This document shows positions 1 through 15,100 of a stretch of DNA of 64,000 nt, piece by piece. This stretch comes from Blastomussa wellsi (lineage: Eukaryota; Cnidaria; Anthozoa; Scleractinia; Plerogyridae). Made by a program: the position numbers and the translations under genes. The stretch is from NCBI GenBank assembly GCA_947652115.1, contig OX393569.1:16049008-16113007 (forward strand). The letters are read 5' to 3'. The notes beneath the pieces were generated by a model that saw only the letters and a program-made list of their open reading frames with translations, did not search any database and was not told the origin of the DNA. Position 1 is the first letter of the stretch. Every line of letters starts with the position of its first letter.

Positions 1-125
1 TAAAAACCTTTGTACAAAGTGGAAACTGGAAAATACAATATGCAGTTAATATTGATATAATTTGATATTTTTCAGATAAATAAAAGTGACTTAGTTTTGT
101 AGTTTTTAAATACAGTGCACAATGT

Positions 126-131
126 TTTATT
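126..131 (-). terminator. Poly(A) signal of the EF-hand gene
   Basis: AATAAA on the minus strand, about 47 bases past the TAA stop codon at 180-178. Its spacing is normal for a short 3' untranslated region, which supports 216-178 as the terminal exon. Confidence 0.6.
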
Positions 132-177
132 TAATAATTATTTACAAATTATTGTATAAAATGATTTAATAATTCCT

Positions 178-3100
178 TTAAAGTACTTCTAAAATCTTCC
201 TCACTGTTGGGTTTACCTGGAAACATGAAAATAAGACATTAGAATAAACAAGAAGTGACAGATATGAAAATTAACAGGAATACAAGTTAGGTTTCAAAGA
301 TAGCTAGGTAGGTAAGGTAAAGTATGTGTACGAGCCTTGTGGCCCATCAGGCCCTGGAAGTAATATATGAAACACAAGAGGCAGTGTTTAATCGGGATAT
401 CCAAACCCCGAGAAGAGAGTTGAAATACGACACGCAGCGGAGTATTTTTAATGAACTTCGAGGTGTTTGGACAGCCAATGAAACCCTGTCTCAAGCATTT
501 GATATATCTTCTCAAACCAAACAAAAACTAAGGAGTAAACGGAGAAATGAAATCATCAAAATCTATGCTAATTAAGATCGGGTATCCAAATCTCCTCCAC
601 GGTTATGATTTTCTTTGTTTTAACTCAATGAATTATTAATGGCTTTGAGGACTACATATATGTCACAGTTTCCTTATAATTACCATAAAGCGATCAGGAG
701 TATTTCTACTTCCCCCAGGATGGGATACTAGTCCATTGCAGGGCTACCCCAGCATTAAACCCACTAGTATCAATTTATTGGTGGTTTTCACTGTCACGCT
801 ATCAAAAACCAAATTCGAAACAATCCAACTACAGAAGCTTAGAATTTCAGCGAGTTTAGATGATAAATAAATAAAAAATTTCTCCAAGTCCCAGGCATGT
901 GCAGTGTCCCATACACGAGTTCAAGGTTCAGAATGGAGACGCCATATTTGTGTCCTTCCGAGGGGCACAAATATGGCAGCCGTGATGCACGCGAAACCAT
1001 CTGGAATTCAACTGTGCTATAATAGCGACTACTTTTGGCTCATGAGCTATTAAACGTACACATAAACACCACTTATGACATCTTAAATGTTCAAACATAT
1101 GAAAATTTAAAGGATAGGCTTTTTCTAAACAAAACAGTTGTGTCACGGTTCTCAGCTTGATGTCACATACGGCTGAGAACTCAAATATTCAAGATACTCT
1201 GTTTTCAAAACAAAGGATAATATCAAGCTGAAAATTTGTAAAAAGATATACGGTATTTTTAGTTAGTCTTACACCTACATGTAGTAGCAACTAAAATTTA
1301 GTAGGCCTAGTGAATTTTGATTTCAGAATTTTATGAGTGGAGGGAGAGGCGCTCTGTAAGTAAAGTGTCTTGTCCAAGAACACAACACAAAGACCCTAGG
1401 CAGGGTCCAGTGCACTAACCAAGTACGCACATCACTGCAGTGAAAACCCACTCATCCTGCCTTATCCGCTGAGCAGATTTTTTAACCGACGCCTGGTTAG
1501 CTCAGTTGGTAGAGCACCGGACTGTTGTGCGTAAGGTCTAGGGTTCAAGTCCCAGACCAGACCAACACTCAGGGTCTTAAAACAACTGAGGAGAATGTGC
1601 TGCCTTTGCAATGACATCTGCAAATGGTTAGACATTCTAGTCTTCTTGGATAAGGACGAAAAACCGTAGGTACCTTCTCCTGCATCTTCAGTGTTACAGC
1701 AAGCAGGGGATGTTAAAGAAACCACACACTTCTCGCAAAGAGTAGGTAAAGAGGTTCCTGGTGTAGTGTTCTGGCCTCATTTCACGGGTTGGTGCTTAAC
1801 GTAGGGATAACCTCATTGCACCTTTCACCCTTGGACGGACTTGTCCAAGAAAAATCGAGTATCAGTATGATTTACTGCCTTATGTTGCAGCATAGGCTGC
1901 TGGTTGCAGGAAATGCCTGGTCTTTATCCCAAAATTGTGCTGGAGAACATCTACAACACTCAGTTCTACATTGTGGGAGGGGGTGCAGAAGCCTAATGGT
2001 TAGTTTGCTGGACTCTGGATTGGGTGGTCCGGGCTCAAGCCCTGGCCAGAGTACTGCTTTGTGTTCTTGGGCAAGACACTGTGCCTCTCTTCACCCAGGC
2101 GTGTAAATGTGGTAATTTTTTGGACTGGTTGTTAGGTTGTGAGAGGTTGACTTGTACACGGTAGCTGTGTAATTAAGCAAGACTTAAATAATAATTTACT
2201 TACGGGAAATCCACTCAGTTTGAATTTCAAGCCACAAAAGTCTGCTTCCTCTATAATTTCCTTTGAACTGTAGGCATTGTTCTTTTCTGTGACTCTGGAA
2301 TGCATATAATGGGATCACACTATAAGTATCCCCCGGAAAGTTTTCAGGCACTGTTTACACGGAGGTGGCTTCACTTTTACCTTCATCACTTTCAATATGG
2401 TTAATGCCTTTCATTAACACAGCACATACAGAGACTGTTACTGAAACCAGGTCAATTTGAAAACACTGTCAAAAGTGGAGCGTTTTCAAGATGATACAGG
2501 TTCATTTGCCGTGTAATGGCTGATTTGAAAATGATTAGGACGTTCTTTGGCATGAAACTGGTTGGCATTCAAAGAGAAAACATGTTGAAATTTGTACAGA
2601 GTGCAGCAGTTGCTTATCCAAAACACTTTTGAAACTTTTGGAAAACTGTAAAATAAGTTGTGGGTAAACACTTCAAAACTGTGCTGTTTTCGATGCAGTT
2701 AATTCCAATGTCATGAAACTGTGTTGATTAGAAACCGTTTTCATGTAAATTTTATCAATTACAATTCTTTCAGTATTTAGAAAGATTTTCGCTTGAGTGT
2801 CAACTACATTAATTTTAATTTTCAATTTGCTTTTGTTTTGAATTACTATGCTTAGTTATTGGTTAAAAATCCTGCAACACTTTCTCAAGCAGTTGGAAAG
2901 CCAATTGTGGCTCAGTGGTGCACATTCGTATTGGCTTGATATACTGATCATGAATACATTAATTTGCTTTGCGTCTTCATTGGTTCACTCATTTGTCTGT
3001 GCCCTCTGTGATTGGTCGGAGTGATTACTTTGGTTTGGGTTTTATAAAACTCTTATGACTCTATTGATTTCTGTGTTCATTGGTCTCTTTGTTTGTTTGA

Positions 3101-6100
3101 AACAAAGTTTAAAGATACAATGAAAGCATGCACTTACTGAGTTTCCGAGAAGAGTAATCTTTCAGAAAATGCAGCAATAGCGGAAAACTGCACCAGACTG
3201 AAAGTAGACTTCTCATTTCCTTCAACCATCTACAAGATGAAAGAAAGTTAATGGTGTAAATATCAAGATTAATGCCAAGAAGAACGTGTCAATTTTGTTA
3301 ACCCTTCTATGTTAATAGACCAATTTATAAAAATTCAGGTTTAGGGATGCAATGAAGATGCAGTAGAAGGCCAAATAATCATGACAAGTAGAATGAAAGC
3401 CCCAAGAGTGACAACTAAAATCTCCTTAATAATCTATACTGGATACTGGTATATGGATCTCTGTCTCCCACCACAAACAGTAACACTTATATTTCCTTTT
3501 GGTTCAATTGATTGCTGTTCAACCACGACTCAGTGTGTTTATTACCTTGTACAAAGAATTTAGATATTGATCACTAACTTACAGTATATTCAGTCGGGAA
3601 CATGTGCAAAACAAAATTCCACAAAAATGGCCGGAACGAAATCCAGCCTCCAAGATGGAATGAGCCCACCGTGTTTGTCTATGGCTGAAGTTGCTACGCA
3701 ACATGACATGTTTACTCACAAGATAACTTTTGGAATATTCACAAGCTCTTGTGCTAGTTTTTTATTGGTAAAATAAGTCAGAAATTCTTCAAGTACTTCA
3801 ACAAAGATTTGAAAGAACTGGCACGTATTCCTGCAACTGTACATATCAAACAAACCTCTATTAATTTCTTGACTTGCTCTGTAGATATATAGTCCACATG
3901 AATTTCCTTTAATGCTTTATCCATCTCCTTTAACCAAATCAAAATAATCCTATTATAATTAAGTTCTGACAACTAATAAGCTGACTATGAGGTCAATAGT
4001 TAGCCTAAAAACATTACCCAAAACATTGGAATATAACGATGTACAGAATACATACCTTGAACGTTATTAAGTTATCTCTGTCTTTATCCACCTTTTGAAA
4101 AATGTGTTTGTAAAGAGCCTTTCTTCTTGTGCTATAGATTGATCAAATTAAGCACACAAATTATGTCACTTTTGAATGGGTTTTGTTTCACCTTTTTGTC
4201 TTAGAAATGGTTAGTAATAATTGTTTTACAGACTTCAGTGGTAAACTTGGGTGAGTATAGTTCTAAAGTGGAAAATTTGAAGTCGAAAATAATATTGGCC
4301 AGAAAGCCATGTGGTATGTTGTCTGAAACGTGACAACATCTAATACCAGTAAATACTACGTACAGTAAGATACAAAGTTTCTCTCTTTTGATTTATTGCC
4401 CAAGCACAGAGTATTGTGGCCAGGGCCCATGGTTCCAGAAGAATTCAGAAGGGAGCGATTTTCGCACACTGAAATCTTGTATCACACCCATGTCACAACC
4501 CTAATTTCACAATATCACTTACAGCGCAATGCGCCTTAGCGTGGCCACCAACAAACTTTTTTGACAAGTTATAATTAGCCAATCAGAGAGCGTGAATTTG
4601 TTTGAACTGTCCCGCCTCCTTGCAATGTTCAAAGCTGCTGTCATGAAACCTGTCGTGCTTTCAACAAGAAGGCGGGACAACTCAAACAAATTTGCGCTCT
4701 CTGATTGGCTAACTTGTCAGAAAAGTTTGTTGGGTGGCCACACTAAGGCGCGTCGTGCTGTAAAGGGCGTCGGTTACATTTTCTCACAATAAATTGAACG
4801 GACAAGGGGATAGAGCCCTCAACTACAATTATTATTTTGAACTAAGTTTTATGTTTCCGTCCTCTTTCTGTTTCCTTGCCTGTGTCAAATGAAACATCAA
4901 TAGGTAACATGGGGGCCAACTAGGAAACCTAATGGTTTATTTGGCCACCATACTCAAGCACTTTTACTAAATACAATAGAAACGTCGCCAGCAATTACAA
5001 ATGTTTGTAATTAAATTAAGTAACTACGTCAAGAGGAAATAAATTGAATTTGAATTTGAATTAACTCCACCCATGGTGACCATAAATCCATAGAAAAAAA
5101 GGATCCACATCTTTGAGTAGTCATATGTTGTCGTTTCATTAAGTTACTAAGTACTTGATTTAAATTGTTGTGAAATGTTACTTTGAACTTTGTTAACAAA
5201 TAATAGTCAAGATGAGTTTGCTAAAAATAGTAATAAAATTATATCACCAACCTGATGATGCAGTACTTTGTTAAATACTCCATTGGTGTCATGTCTAAAA
5301 ATAAAAATGAAAGACATATTCATTCACAACGGTTTTTCATGTGAAAAAGAAAGTCTGAGGTCATGCTCAAAGTGTCCATCTGGTTTTGTGCTGCTCCCTC
5401 CATGGGATGCTTAAGTCCATTGCTGGGTTATCCACCAGCATTATATTTAATTTGCTGGAATTCATTAATTATACACCTGGGTGGAGAGAGGAACTGTGAG
5501 AGTGGTATCTAAAACCCAATAACAAGATGCAGTAACCATGCTACTCAAACCAGAATCCAGCATAATAACAATTTGCCTCCTAGAGTAGGTACAACGTAGA
5601 AGTGTTCTCCACATATTATGTCTAGTATAATTGTCTGGATGAAAGTTTTTAAAAAGACTCAGTGCTTGGTAGTGGACAGTTTTTCCAATCTCCCCATCAG
5701 ATTTTTGCAGAAAAGAAGAAATCTCATTCAGGTGATCCCTGCTTAGATTGTTTAAATTTGTGTCAGTAACTGAACACATCAAATAAATTGATTATAAACT
5801 CAGATAAAGAAATTTTACCTTCAAGCAATCTAACATCCATAGGAAGTTCAAACCGACTGGTCTGCTGAGAAAGCGCCAATCTGCCCTGAAGCCACGGCTT
5901 CATGCCTTCTCTCCGATGCTTGAACATAGAGAAGAAACAAAATTACTTGTTTATTGTTTTGCTTTAAAATGTTAGTGACCACTGAATTTTAAGTATTGGG
6001 CTTTTTAACATTTTTTGTTGTAGCCACACCATGAAAAAGTTAACCTAATTTAACAACACAACTGTGCGCAAAAAGCTCCTTTAAAGGTGCTCTGTCAAGG

Positions 6101-9100
6101 ATGAGATCTAAACGTTTCAAGTTCAGAAATTATAATCCTCAATCTCCCTTACTCGAAGCAATTCATGTCACCCGGCATCACGGGAATGACTGAGTGAGTG
6201 AGTGCATCAATTTCATTAAAAATTGTGCTAACTGGCCTTTGGAATACTGGACTTGGGAATAAAATTAATTTTACCTTCTGTTCATCCAAAATTGAAGTCA
6301 TAACTTCTGTGCTCGCTGCAGATGGCACAAAGCTAGGCAATTTTGTGGAGGTTAATGACTTCTTCACTGGTTTAAATGACTCTCGTTTCTGCTCCAGCCG
6401 ATACTCAAGCAGGTCCTACAGATAAGTATAGTCAGAACAAGAACTCAATAAAGCAATATAATTATAAGGCTGGTATTTTGCACCTGAATGCCAACTGGAA
6501 ACTATAAGTGTATTTCCACATTAAATGTCTACCTTTAATTGTTAATCTATCTTATATTAACCTACATGTATCTCCACAGAATAGTACTAAGCTTTACTTC
6601 CAACATTGTGCATCATAATAATTATTCCAACAATATTGTAATTAAATTTACAAAGAAAAATTGGATCTTGTGCTCTGGTCTGATGTTTCTGCAAAACTAT
6701 TCTGAGCTATCAAAACGTTTGTTTATATCAGAAGAGACAAAATAAAACAAAATCTAACTGCACACATAACTATATTTTTGGTGAAAACAGATGGCTGGTA
6801 ATCTAAACTGAGGGAGACAAAATTCAATTACCATAATTTGCTGAAATGAGAGGGGTAAATATTTTGACAAGGAATATGATTATTTTTTATAAACCTTAAT
6901 TTAAATGGTTGAGGAGTTTTAGAAACATCCAAGCAAGTTTACCTTGTGTTAAATTTGTTACTTGTTTTAAAAGAAAAGAAGACAACAAGTTTAAATAACG
7001 ATCTAGATAGCAGTTAGATTTTAATTCTTTATATAAAAGAGCCTAAATTTTCAAGGCTGAATAATGCCACCTGAGGCTTAGTGTCTTTAATTTTATAAAT
7101 TAATTTGCATTTAGAACTTGATTCTGGGGCTATTTATTACTAACTATTTTCTACTGTTGCTAATGAATAATTTTTATTAGTTTTATCATATTAGAATTTC
7201 TTAATTTTGCAACATGTGGAAAAAAAGTATAATTTATTGACTGTCCACTCAGTCTTGTTTGGTCTAATGCACACAAACACATACAGTAGTCCAATTATAC
7301 ATAATTCATTTATGATCCAATTAGAATTAATGACTCCAAAAATAAAAAAAAATTCTTCAGAACTTTCAAGAGTTTTAAAATTAGGAGTATGTTACTTTTA
7401 AAAACAAATTTTACAAAAGAAAATATGAAGAAAATACATATCTTACTTAACCTGTTATTGGGCACTATTTTTTTCTGTGCTCTTGTGTACTCTTGTAAAT
7501 GGTCATTGCAATGTTATGCAAAATCATTAAAATTTAATGAAGAGACCACTTTAAATATAATTATTTATTGCTATGTATCCCTAGATATTAAAAAATAATC
7601 CCAAGATCTAAAAATCTACTGAATGTCAAACCCAACAATTTTTACAGTTTTTAAACTGGAGTTGAGATTTCAGCAGCTCTCTGATTAAAGATGACTTTCA
7701 GTCTGTAGAATTGTACGTCAAACAATCTTCACCTGGTACGTGTTTATGTTAGCCTCATATGAAGGAATGCTTCAACTGGTCAAATTAAACTAAAATCCTT
7801 GTGAGAAACTTACATTTTACTTCATCATTGGCACTTGATATCCTTCTAAAGCATAATTGATACCTTGACGTTAAATTCCAAACCCATATTTGAGCTAATA
7901 ATCGAATTAAATTTCTGAGTAAAATTATCTGTAATATGGCAGAGTGTATGCTATTAGTAACCTTTTACTAACCGAGCACGAGGGCCGTACTGGGGAATAT
8001 TGGCCCGTGGTTGTGACAGTACGGACCGAGCGCAGCGAGGTCCGTACAGAAACAACCGAGGGCCAATATTCCCCACGGGCCAATATTCCCCAGTACAGCT
8101 CGAGAAAGCTAGGTTAGTAAGTAGTTTATTATATGGCACTCGGGTCATGCATGCTTGTTAAAAACGCACTTTTAGTGATTTGAGGTTTTCCGCCGTAACA
8201 TGTTTTGACCCCGGGAACAACTCAGAAAGAACAATCTACCGTGTCTGCAGTTCTAGTTACAAGTTTTAAATTATCCAACTTTAGAAAAAAATACATGGCT
8301 TAGGACCATTTCTATGGAAACAGTCCGTATGGCAAAATCCCGACCAAGAAAGAACCAATCAGAATGCTCGGATTTTCGTTGCCATATAATAACAAAGTGT
8401 AATGCATCAGCAAATTCAAAACAAAAAAGGAATTTAAGAGAAACCCACAAGAAACACAGAACAGACCACAGAACAGAAATCACTTTCGAGCCATAATTTA
8501 AGAAATGATATTTAAAACAAAAAGGAACAAACCTTTGGGTCATACAACCTGTAAGCACCTGGTGCCCTTATGAACTCAGGCCTAGGTAAACTACAAAGGA
8601 AAATAAGATGTAAAACAAAGCCATTAACAGACCATTCTAAGCATTTTGCTCGGTAGGAAATTACCCTTAGCTTGTTTCAATATGCCTGTGGACAGCATAG
8701 TTGATAAGAATTGTCCAATCAGTGCTCTGCCATAATTCACTTACAAAACTTGCAGGCCTTATACCTTCTGTTGGCATTACAATTTTTTTTTTGAGATTCT
8801 ACTTTCATTTTATTCATTGCTTCCAGATAGTCAAAACATTTTTCAACTAAACTGACTACGCAAAATTTAGATTGTTCTGCATGAAGGATGTTGCTAGTGA
8901 TGGTATAAAATAAGCAGGCAAGGGCATAGCTGAGGAGGCATAAGGGAACTCATGAATCTTATTACAACTGAAAATAATTATCAAAAATGTTACAAAATTT
9001 ACAGTTCCTGATCATGATATACACACTGTAGAAATTTCCCAAGTTCTCACCCTCCCTTTCCCCACCCCCCCTCCCCCCCCAAAAAAACAGACATAGAGAC

Positions 9101-12100
9101 CTGTGGTACACTAGACCATATTGCAAAATACTTGGAGGACTGTAAGCCCAGGGGAGGGGGGACTCCCCTATAAAAATGATGATGTGCTCATCAAACCTTT
9201 TAGGAGGTAAAATTGATGGATTGGTACTGCTTAGGGTACTTTAACCTAAAATTACCACCAGTAGAGTTGTAACGATACCGTTTAGGGTATTGAGGCAAGA
9301 AATTACAGTAACTATATGTGACTGATTTTTTATTTTAAGTTTTCATTTATGTGGCACCTTTTAGGTTTGAAAATTTTTGAGGGCCACACCCACTAATTAG
9401 GGGTTCTTTTCAAAATTTCTGACAAGCACCCCTGTCATTTTTATAGGGGAGTTCTCCCGGGAACAGACAAAATTAAAAGGAAATAGCTGTGGTGGTTCAA
9501 GTTTATCCTTTGTTTAAATCTTATTGTCCTTTGTATTTTGGTACTACCGACCGGTACCCTGTTTTTTCAGGGAGACACAAATACGCTACCTCACAGGCTA
9601 TTGTCCATATTATCCATTTTTGAATACGTCCTTCCTTTGTTAATCACAGGAAAGTCCACCATCACCATTATTTGAAATGTTTTCTGGCTTGCCTCAGAAT
9701 AGTGAAGGAATACATGTGATCACATGCGCTTAAATTTATTGCATCAGCTATAGACCACATTGGCCTAATTCAAAAGTGTCTCTCTTAAGGGGCAACAGCA
9801 ACTGAGAAAACAGTCTACCCAGTATTTTGGTAGTATGATAAATAAATGCATGATAATGAATTTGAAACAAAGGAAAATAAATAAAATAAAATTGAACCAC
9901 AACACAACTATGCAGTTCAAGAACAAGACTAACACTTCAGGTTCCAGTTTGGGAGGTTCTTCTGTAGATTCTTCAACTTTCTTCAGTTCTTTCTCAGGCT
10001 GTTTCTCTTCTTCCTTCTGTTCTGTTTGTAGCACTGCCTCTTGAACTGGCTCTACAGGTGTTGGTTTAACCCATGGTGGTTTATCTGCCACTTTGTGCTC
10101 TGAAACTGGCATCACTCTCTTTGGCGAGGAAGGTGTCACTTTAGGCTGTTCACGCTTGGGTGGTGGAGATTCGGTCTTCAAGGCAGGCTTTAAAATTGGT
10201 TTGATTGGTGGCTTCACTTTCTTTTCTTCTGTAGGTGGTGGTGATTTGAAGCTCGTTAGAATAAGAGAATCAGAGAATTTGACTTGATGTGTTTGCAGTG
10301 TCGGCTCCTCAACCTCACTGTTCATGGGAACCACTTTCACTGCTGGCTCATCTTCAACTTCTTTTGTCGGTTTCTCTTCAACTGGTACAGGCTCCTCGGA
10401 TAGCTCCGGCACAACATTCTGTTCTAGTGTATCATCAAAGTTCTCCTCTTCTACTGCAGCTACATTGTCATCTTCTTTGTTTGCCCATTGTGGTATTTCA
10501 GGAACAACATGTTCGTCATTTGTTATCTCTGTTTGTTCTTCTTCAGGAGGTGGATTCTGATCTGGATGGGGTTCCACTTTAGTTATAATAATTTCAAACG
10601 CCTGTTCAAGAAAAAAGTCTTGGTAATGCAATCAAAATAATGTAAAAACTTTAATTAATATTTAGAGATAGATAAGATAAATTTAGTAGTTACAGTTGAA
10701 TCGCACTTCACATTAACATTCTCTCAAATATGTTTTCCTTTCCTTTTCAGAATATTTAATATACTATTCTCTGTAATATTTAATATATTATATTTCTCTC
10801 TGAAAATAATTAAATATTAATAAAACAAAGTAAGGCCAAAATATCTTATGATTCCTGGAGGGATCAGGTGATTTAACTTCAATGATTTAATATATTAAAG
10901 AAAGAAGAAAATGTGCTGAGTGCATTGTTGAGTTATATAAGTTCACAGAAATTTTTAAGAACACAACAGAAATACACAGAGAAGCACAGGGCTAGCCAAT
11001 TGCTTCTCACACTTCTGAAGTGCTCCTAAAAACTCCAAAGTGCTTAATATATAACTCAACCATGCACGAGCACAAGTTCTTTATTTCTTATCACTTGTAT
11101 ATGCTCTAATCCATGATGTAAGCCACATGCATCATAACTCGATAAAGCGTGCGTGTGACATGAGCCGCATTCTTTAGGGAGCTATAATGAGCTAGAATTG
11201 ACCTATCGTACATGTAGTACACACAATTGCACACAATACATACACACTTAAATAAATAAATTCCTTGCACATCTTACAAAATTACATATTAAATATAAAG
11301 TGAAGATAGGATTTAATCACTACTAGAGATAAACAGGCTTATACCGGTTCAGCAGGCTCTGGGATTTCATCGTTGAGTTGCTGCTCCTCTTCCTTTGGTT
11401 CTGGTGTGTTTACGTCAGGTGTCACATGATCATGATCACTTTCTTCTTCTTCTCTGTCTCCCTCACTCAGGTATTTATCCATCAGATCTTGTGTGGGGCT
11501 AGCATCCAAATCCTCCTCTCCACCTTGCAGTTCATCACCTGTAGACAGTTCACAATACTCAATGTGGTGTTCACGTTTTGGAAGAGTCAAGTATACATGT
11601 ATTGCACAAGCAACTCCAGATAGTGTATTCTAGATATGAAAACTGGATAGGGCCAAACACACTGTGTTATCAGCCAAGATGCTTTAATCTCACAGTGCCA
11701 GTACCGCATCCCACAATATAAGGGAAACTGACACCCAGACAAAAATCCCCAGGTTAATTTTTTTGGAACAGCATGACTGCAAAAAAAAGAAACTTTCCAA
11801 TGTCCAATGAACTCAAAACTTTGGTCGGACAGAATGTCTGGACAAATTTTTTTCCTTCCAGTGGAAATGGCAATGTTATTTACCTCGACAGACACTACAT
11901 TACTGAGCTGAGCACTGTAATTATGACGTCCGATCCCACTATTGTTTTGTCTGAGCAAAATGGTGACTTAGTCAGACACATGTCCTTGCATGGGACATGC
12001 AGCCCTGGAATAGCGTCACGTCCAAAGGGAGTATAGTTATTCAGGAGAACAAAACAGGATAATTTTATAAGCAAGTGCAGCAGTGTGGACCACTTTAGCA

Positions 12101-15100
12101 AAAGTACATGCTTCATAGATCTACAATGTACCATCATGAGAAATAATAATAATAATTATAATAATTATAATAATCAGCTTTGTTTAACGAGGGTAGCACA
12201 TAACAATCTTGTGGCTGACAAACCTGTGGCCCTTGAATCCCAGTTCAAATTGCAATTTGGAAATATTGTTTTTTTTGTGGAGGGGGAAATACCGATCCAT
12301 CCACTTGGGTGAAACAAACATGCAGCCTTAAAAAATAATTCAAGCGATAACTTCTGTTCACACACAAAATCCTAGCTAGGCTGGGCTGCAATAGTTAGCG
12401 TACAGCTGGACTCTGGGACAGGCTGTCTCGATTTAAGTCTTGGCTGTGCCACTGAGTTGTTTTCTTAGAAAGAGATATCCTATTAGGGGAGAGTAGAAAT
12501 ACTCCCAGTTGCATCATACTCCAAAAAATTGGGCTAAGCTCTGGTTCTAGAATGCTGATTTTTTCACTACTCCACTACTTCACTCTAACTCTCGCTTCCA
12601 AGGGGAGTAGTAGGGTGGTAATCACAAATTATGAGGGAACTGCACCCAGTTAAGAAGCATTCATTGCATGGGGGCAAGTGACTCGACATAGCCAGAATGA
12701 AATGGTACCTCTAAATTCTGGAGAGTTCTCTCTGTCTGATATGGAAGCATCAGAAGGAGTGGCAGGTACTATAAACTGTTCTTCATATAGCACTGTTTCC
12801 TCCATGTCATCCTCTCCATCCAGTTGGAAATCCATTCTTGCTGGAACATCCTGGTAGTCATCAAGGACAGAGAGATTATCATCTTGACCAGTCCTGGGGT
12901 GAATTTCTGCACCACGCATCCAAAACCCAGCTGGCTTCACGAAGTGTAGATATTTAGGAACATCTCCTCTGTGGAACTGAAAATGATGTACAAAAATAAG
13001 ACAGTAGAAATCCTTTGTGATCCAGTGCAAAGCCATGAATTTTGGTTGTGCATGCATGAACTGTGCTGGTTTGTGGACAGTCAATAGGAAGAAACGAATT
13101 TTCAGCTTACCACTGTGGGTCTTGAAACAGGCCAAAACTGTTGCCGCTATCAAAGAAAAATGTCCCAGTCAGTGATAGAATCACAAATGGCTTATAAATA
13201 CTGGAAAATAGTGTGACTGCAAATTTTCCTGTACCATCATGAATAAAAATTGCATGTACTTATCATAAGCTAAGAACTTAGAAGACAATATTTTTACCGG
13301 TATTATGTAAATGCACTTGAACTGATCAATGACACTGCTATGCTCCACAGTTTCAAGTATTTCACAAATTAAAATGCTATATAATTATGTGCACTGTAAT
13401 GTGCAGTTCTCTAAAATATCCATACCTCCATCACAGAAATGATTTTTTCTAACACCCCCCCCCCCCCCCCCTCATTACCCCTCTGGAAGTTCCAATTCAG
13501 CTTCATACATTTCTTTAATTTTGTTAATCTTTGAGAACCCCCACCCCCAGGAATTTTCCAAGATTAGCTCAAATATCTAACACCAATATTGACAGAGTAA
13601 TATACAACAATTATTCCATGAGCCCGCATTGGATATAAAGTGATAAAATAACCAACGGGCGCGTAGCGTGAGTTGGTTATAATCACTTCACATCCAACAA
13701 GGGCAAATGGAATAATTGTTTTAGTAAATTCTCAAACTTGGTTTTGCCGCCGATTTTTATTTCCACAATTTTACAAAGCGTAAAATAAAAACTTGGCGCA
13801 CTATTTTCCATATGACATAAAACTCCGACTATTGGCTCATAGTCGGAGTTTTTTTGCCAATCAAAAAGCTAGAAATGCAATAGTCGGAGCTGAGAATATA
13901 CTAAATAGGTTTAGCCAAGCCTAAAAGTGGAGCTCTGTATTTTTTGCTGGAAATACTTTCATTAAAATGAAAATGAGAAAATGCTTTCATTAAAAGTACT
14001 AGCGTGTACAAATACTCAAGATAGATTCCCCAGTTGTTAAAAACATCAACTCCAATTGCAGAAATTCCGCTGAGAATGACCATGAAAATCCTGCCAAAAC
14101 CCAAGGAAAAAAATTTGAACTAGAGCCCGCAATCAATGAAAAACCAATACCCACTCAGCGGTCAACTTAAAAAAAAAACATGTGACCTTGATAAATTCTA
14201 AATCTGAGCCCACAATCTGGTCATATGATACTGGTCAGTGGATACCTTCTTTTGACAGCTATCAATAATCCATAACATAGATGCCTAATATCAAAGATGC
14301 AAGTTTACGTTAGGGTGCTCCACTATGAACATTAACCAAGGCTGCATGCCAAGGGTTGAGCAACATTGTATGTCGTTGTATGTGCCCACGAGCAATGCTG
14401 CTAGCCATTTTTAAACCATGAAAAATGAACTGCATGGGTCTACAAGTATGGTGCTCTGCTTGGTGGCGCTTTGGGCCTCCAGAGTTCCACTAAAAAACTG
14501 GAGGTAAACACAAGTATTTCATTTTTTATCAAGCAGCTGTCTCTTTTGACAAAACTTATTTCACATGTAGGCTCTGTACCAAAAGTACCAGGTATTTACT
14601 CTGTGTTACATGTGAATGGCTTAAATTTATATAAAACCATTTTTATTTCCTTCTGTTTCAGATTATGATAATCGCATTGGGACAACAACACTGGTTTGAA
14701 AAAATTTAAACCATAACATATAGGCATCCCTGTTTAACAACTATTAGGATCTCCACCTCTTCAAACATCTTCAAGAATTTTGCACATACCAGGGTATTGT
14801 TAAAATTCTGAAAAGGATCTTACAGCAATCTCCTGAAACCTTGAAATAGTGCTCAGGGATCCTCAAGGAACTTAATGCAAGGTCCCTGATACTACAAGGA
14901 ATTATTTGAACTTTACCAAGATGACTGCAAGACTCCCCTGCAACGCATCCTTGAAAGATCCTTATTTTTAAGGCTGACTCGTCCCCAGTCGTCTCCTATG
15001 AGAAAATAGCAAGACTTCCCAGCATTCCCCACGCCTGTTATTTTTTCTCATAAGAGACGACTGGGGACAAGTCAGTCTTTAAGTATCTTAAGCAGGTCTG

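Noticed and set aside
1494..1567. A tRNA gene
   Set aside because: The 3' side of the anticodon stem does not pair and a SINE body follows. The tRNA-like sequence at 48040-48110 is rejected for the same reason.
5465..5782. A coding exon of the EF-hand gene (frame with NLSRDHLNEISSFL)
   Set aside because: Using it would need an intron of under 50 bases after 5819, and part of the frame is SINE sequence. Joining 5819 to 5294 keeps phase and gives a sensible protein.
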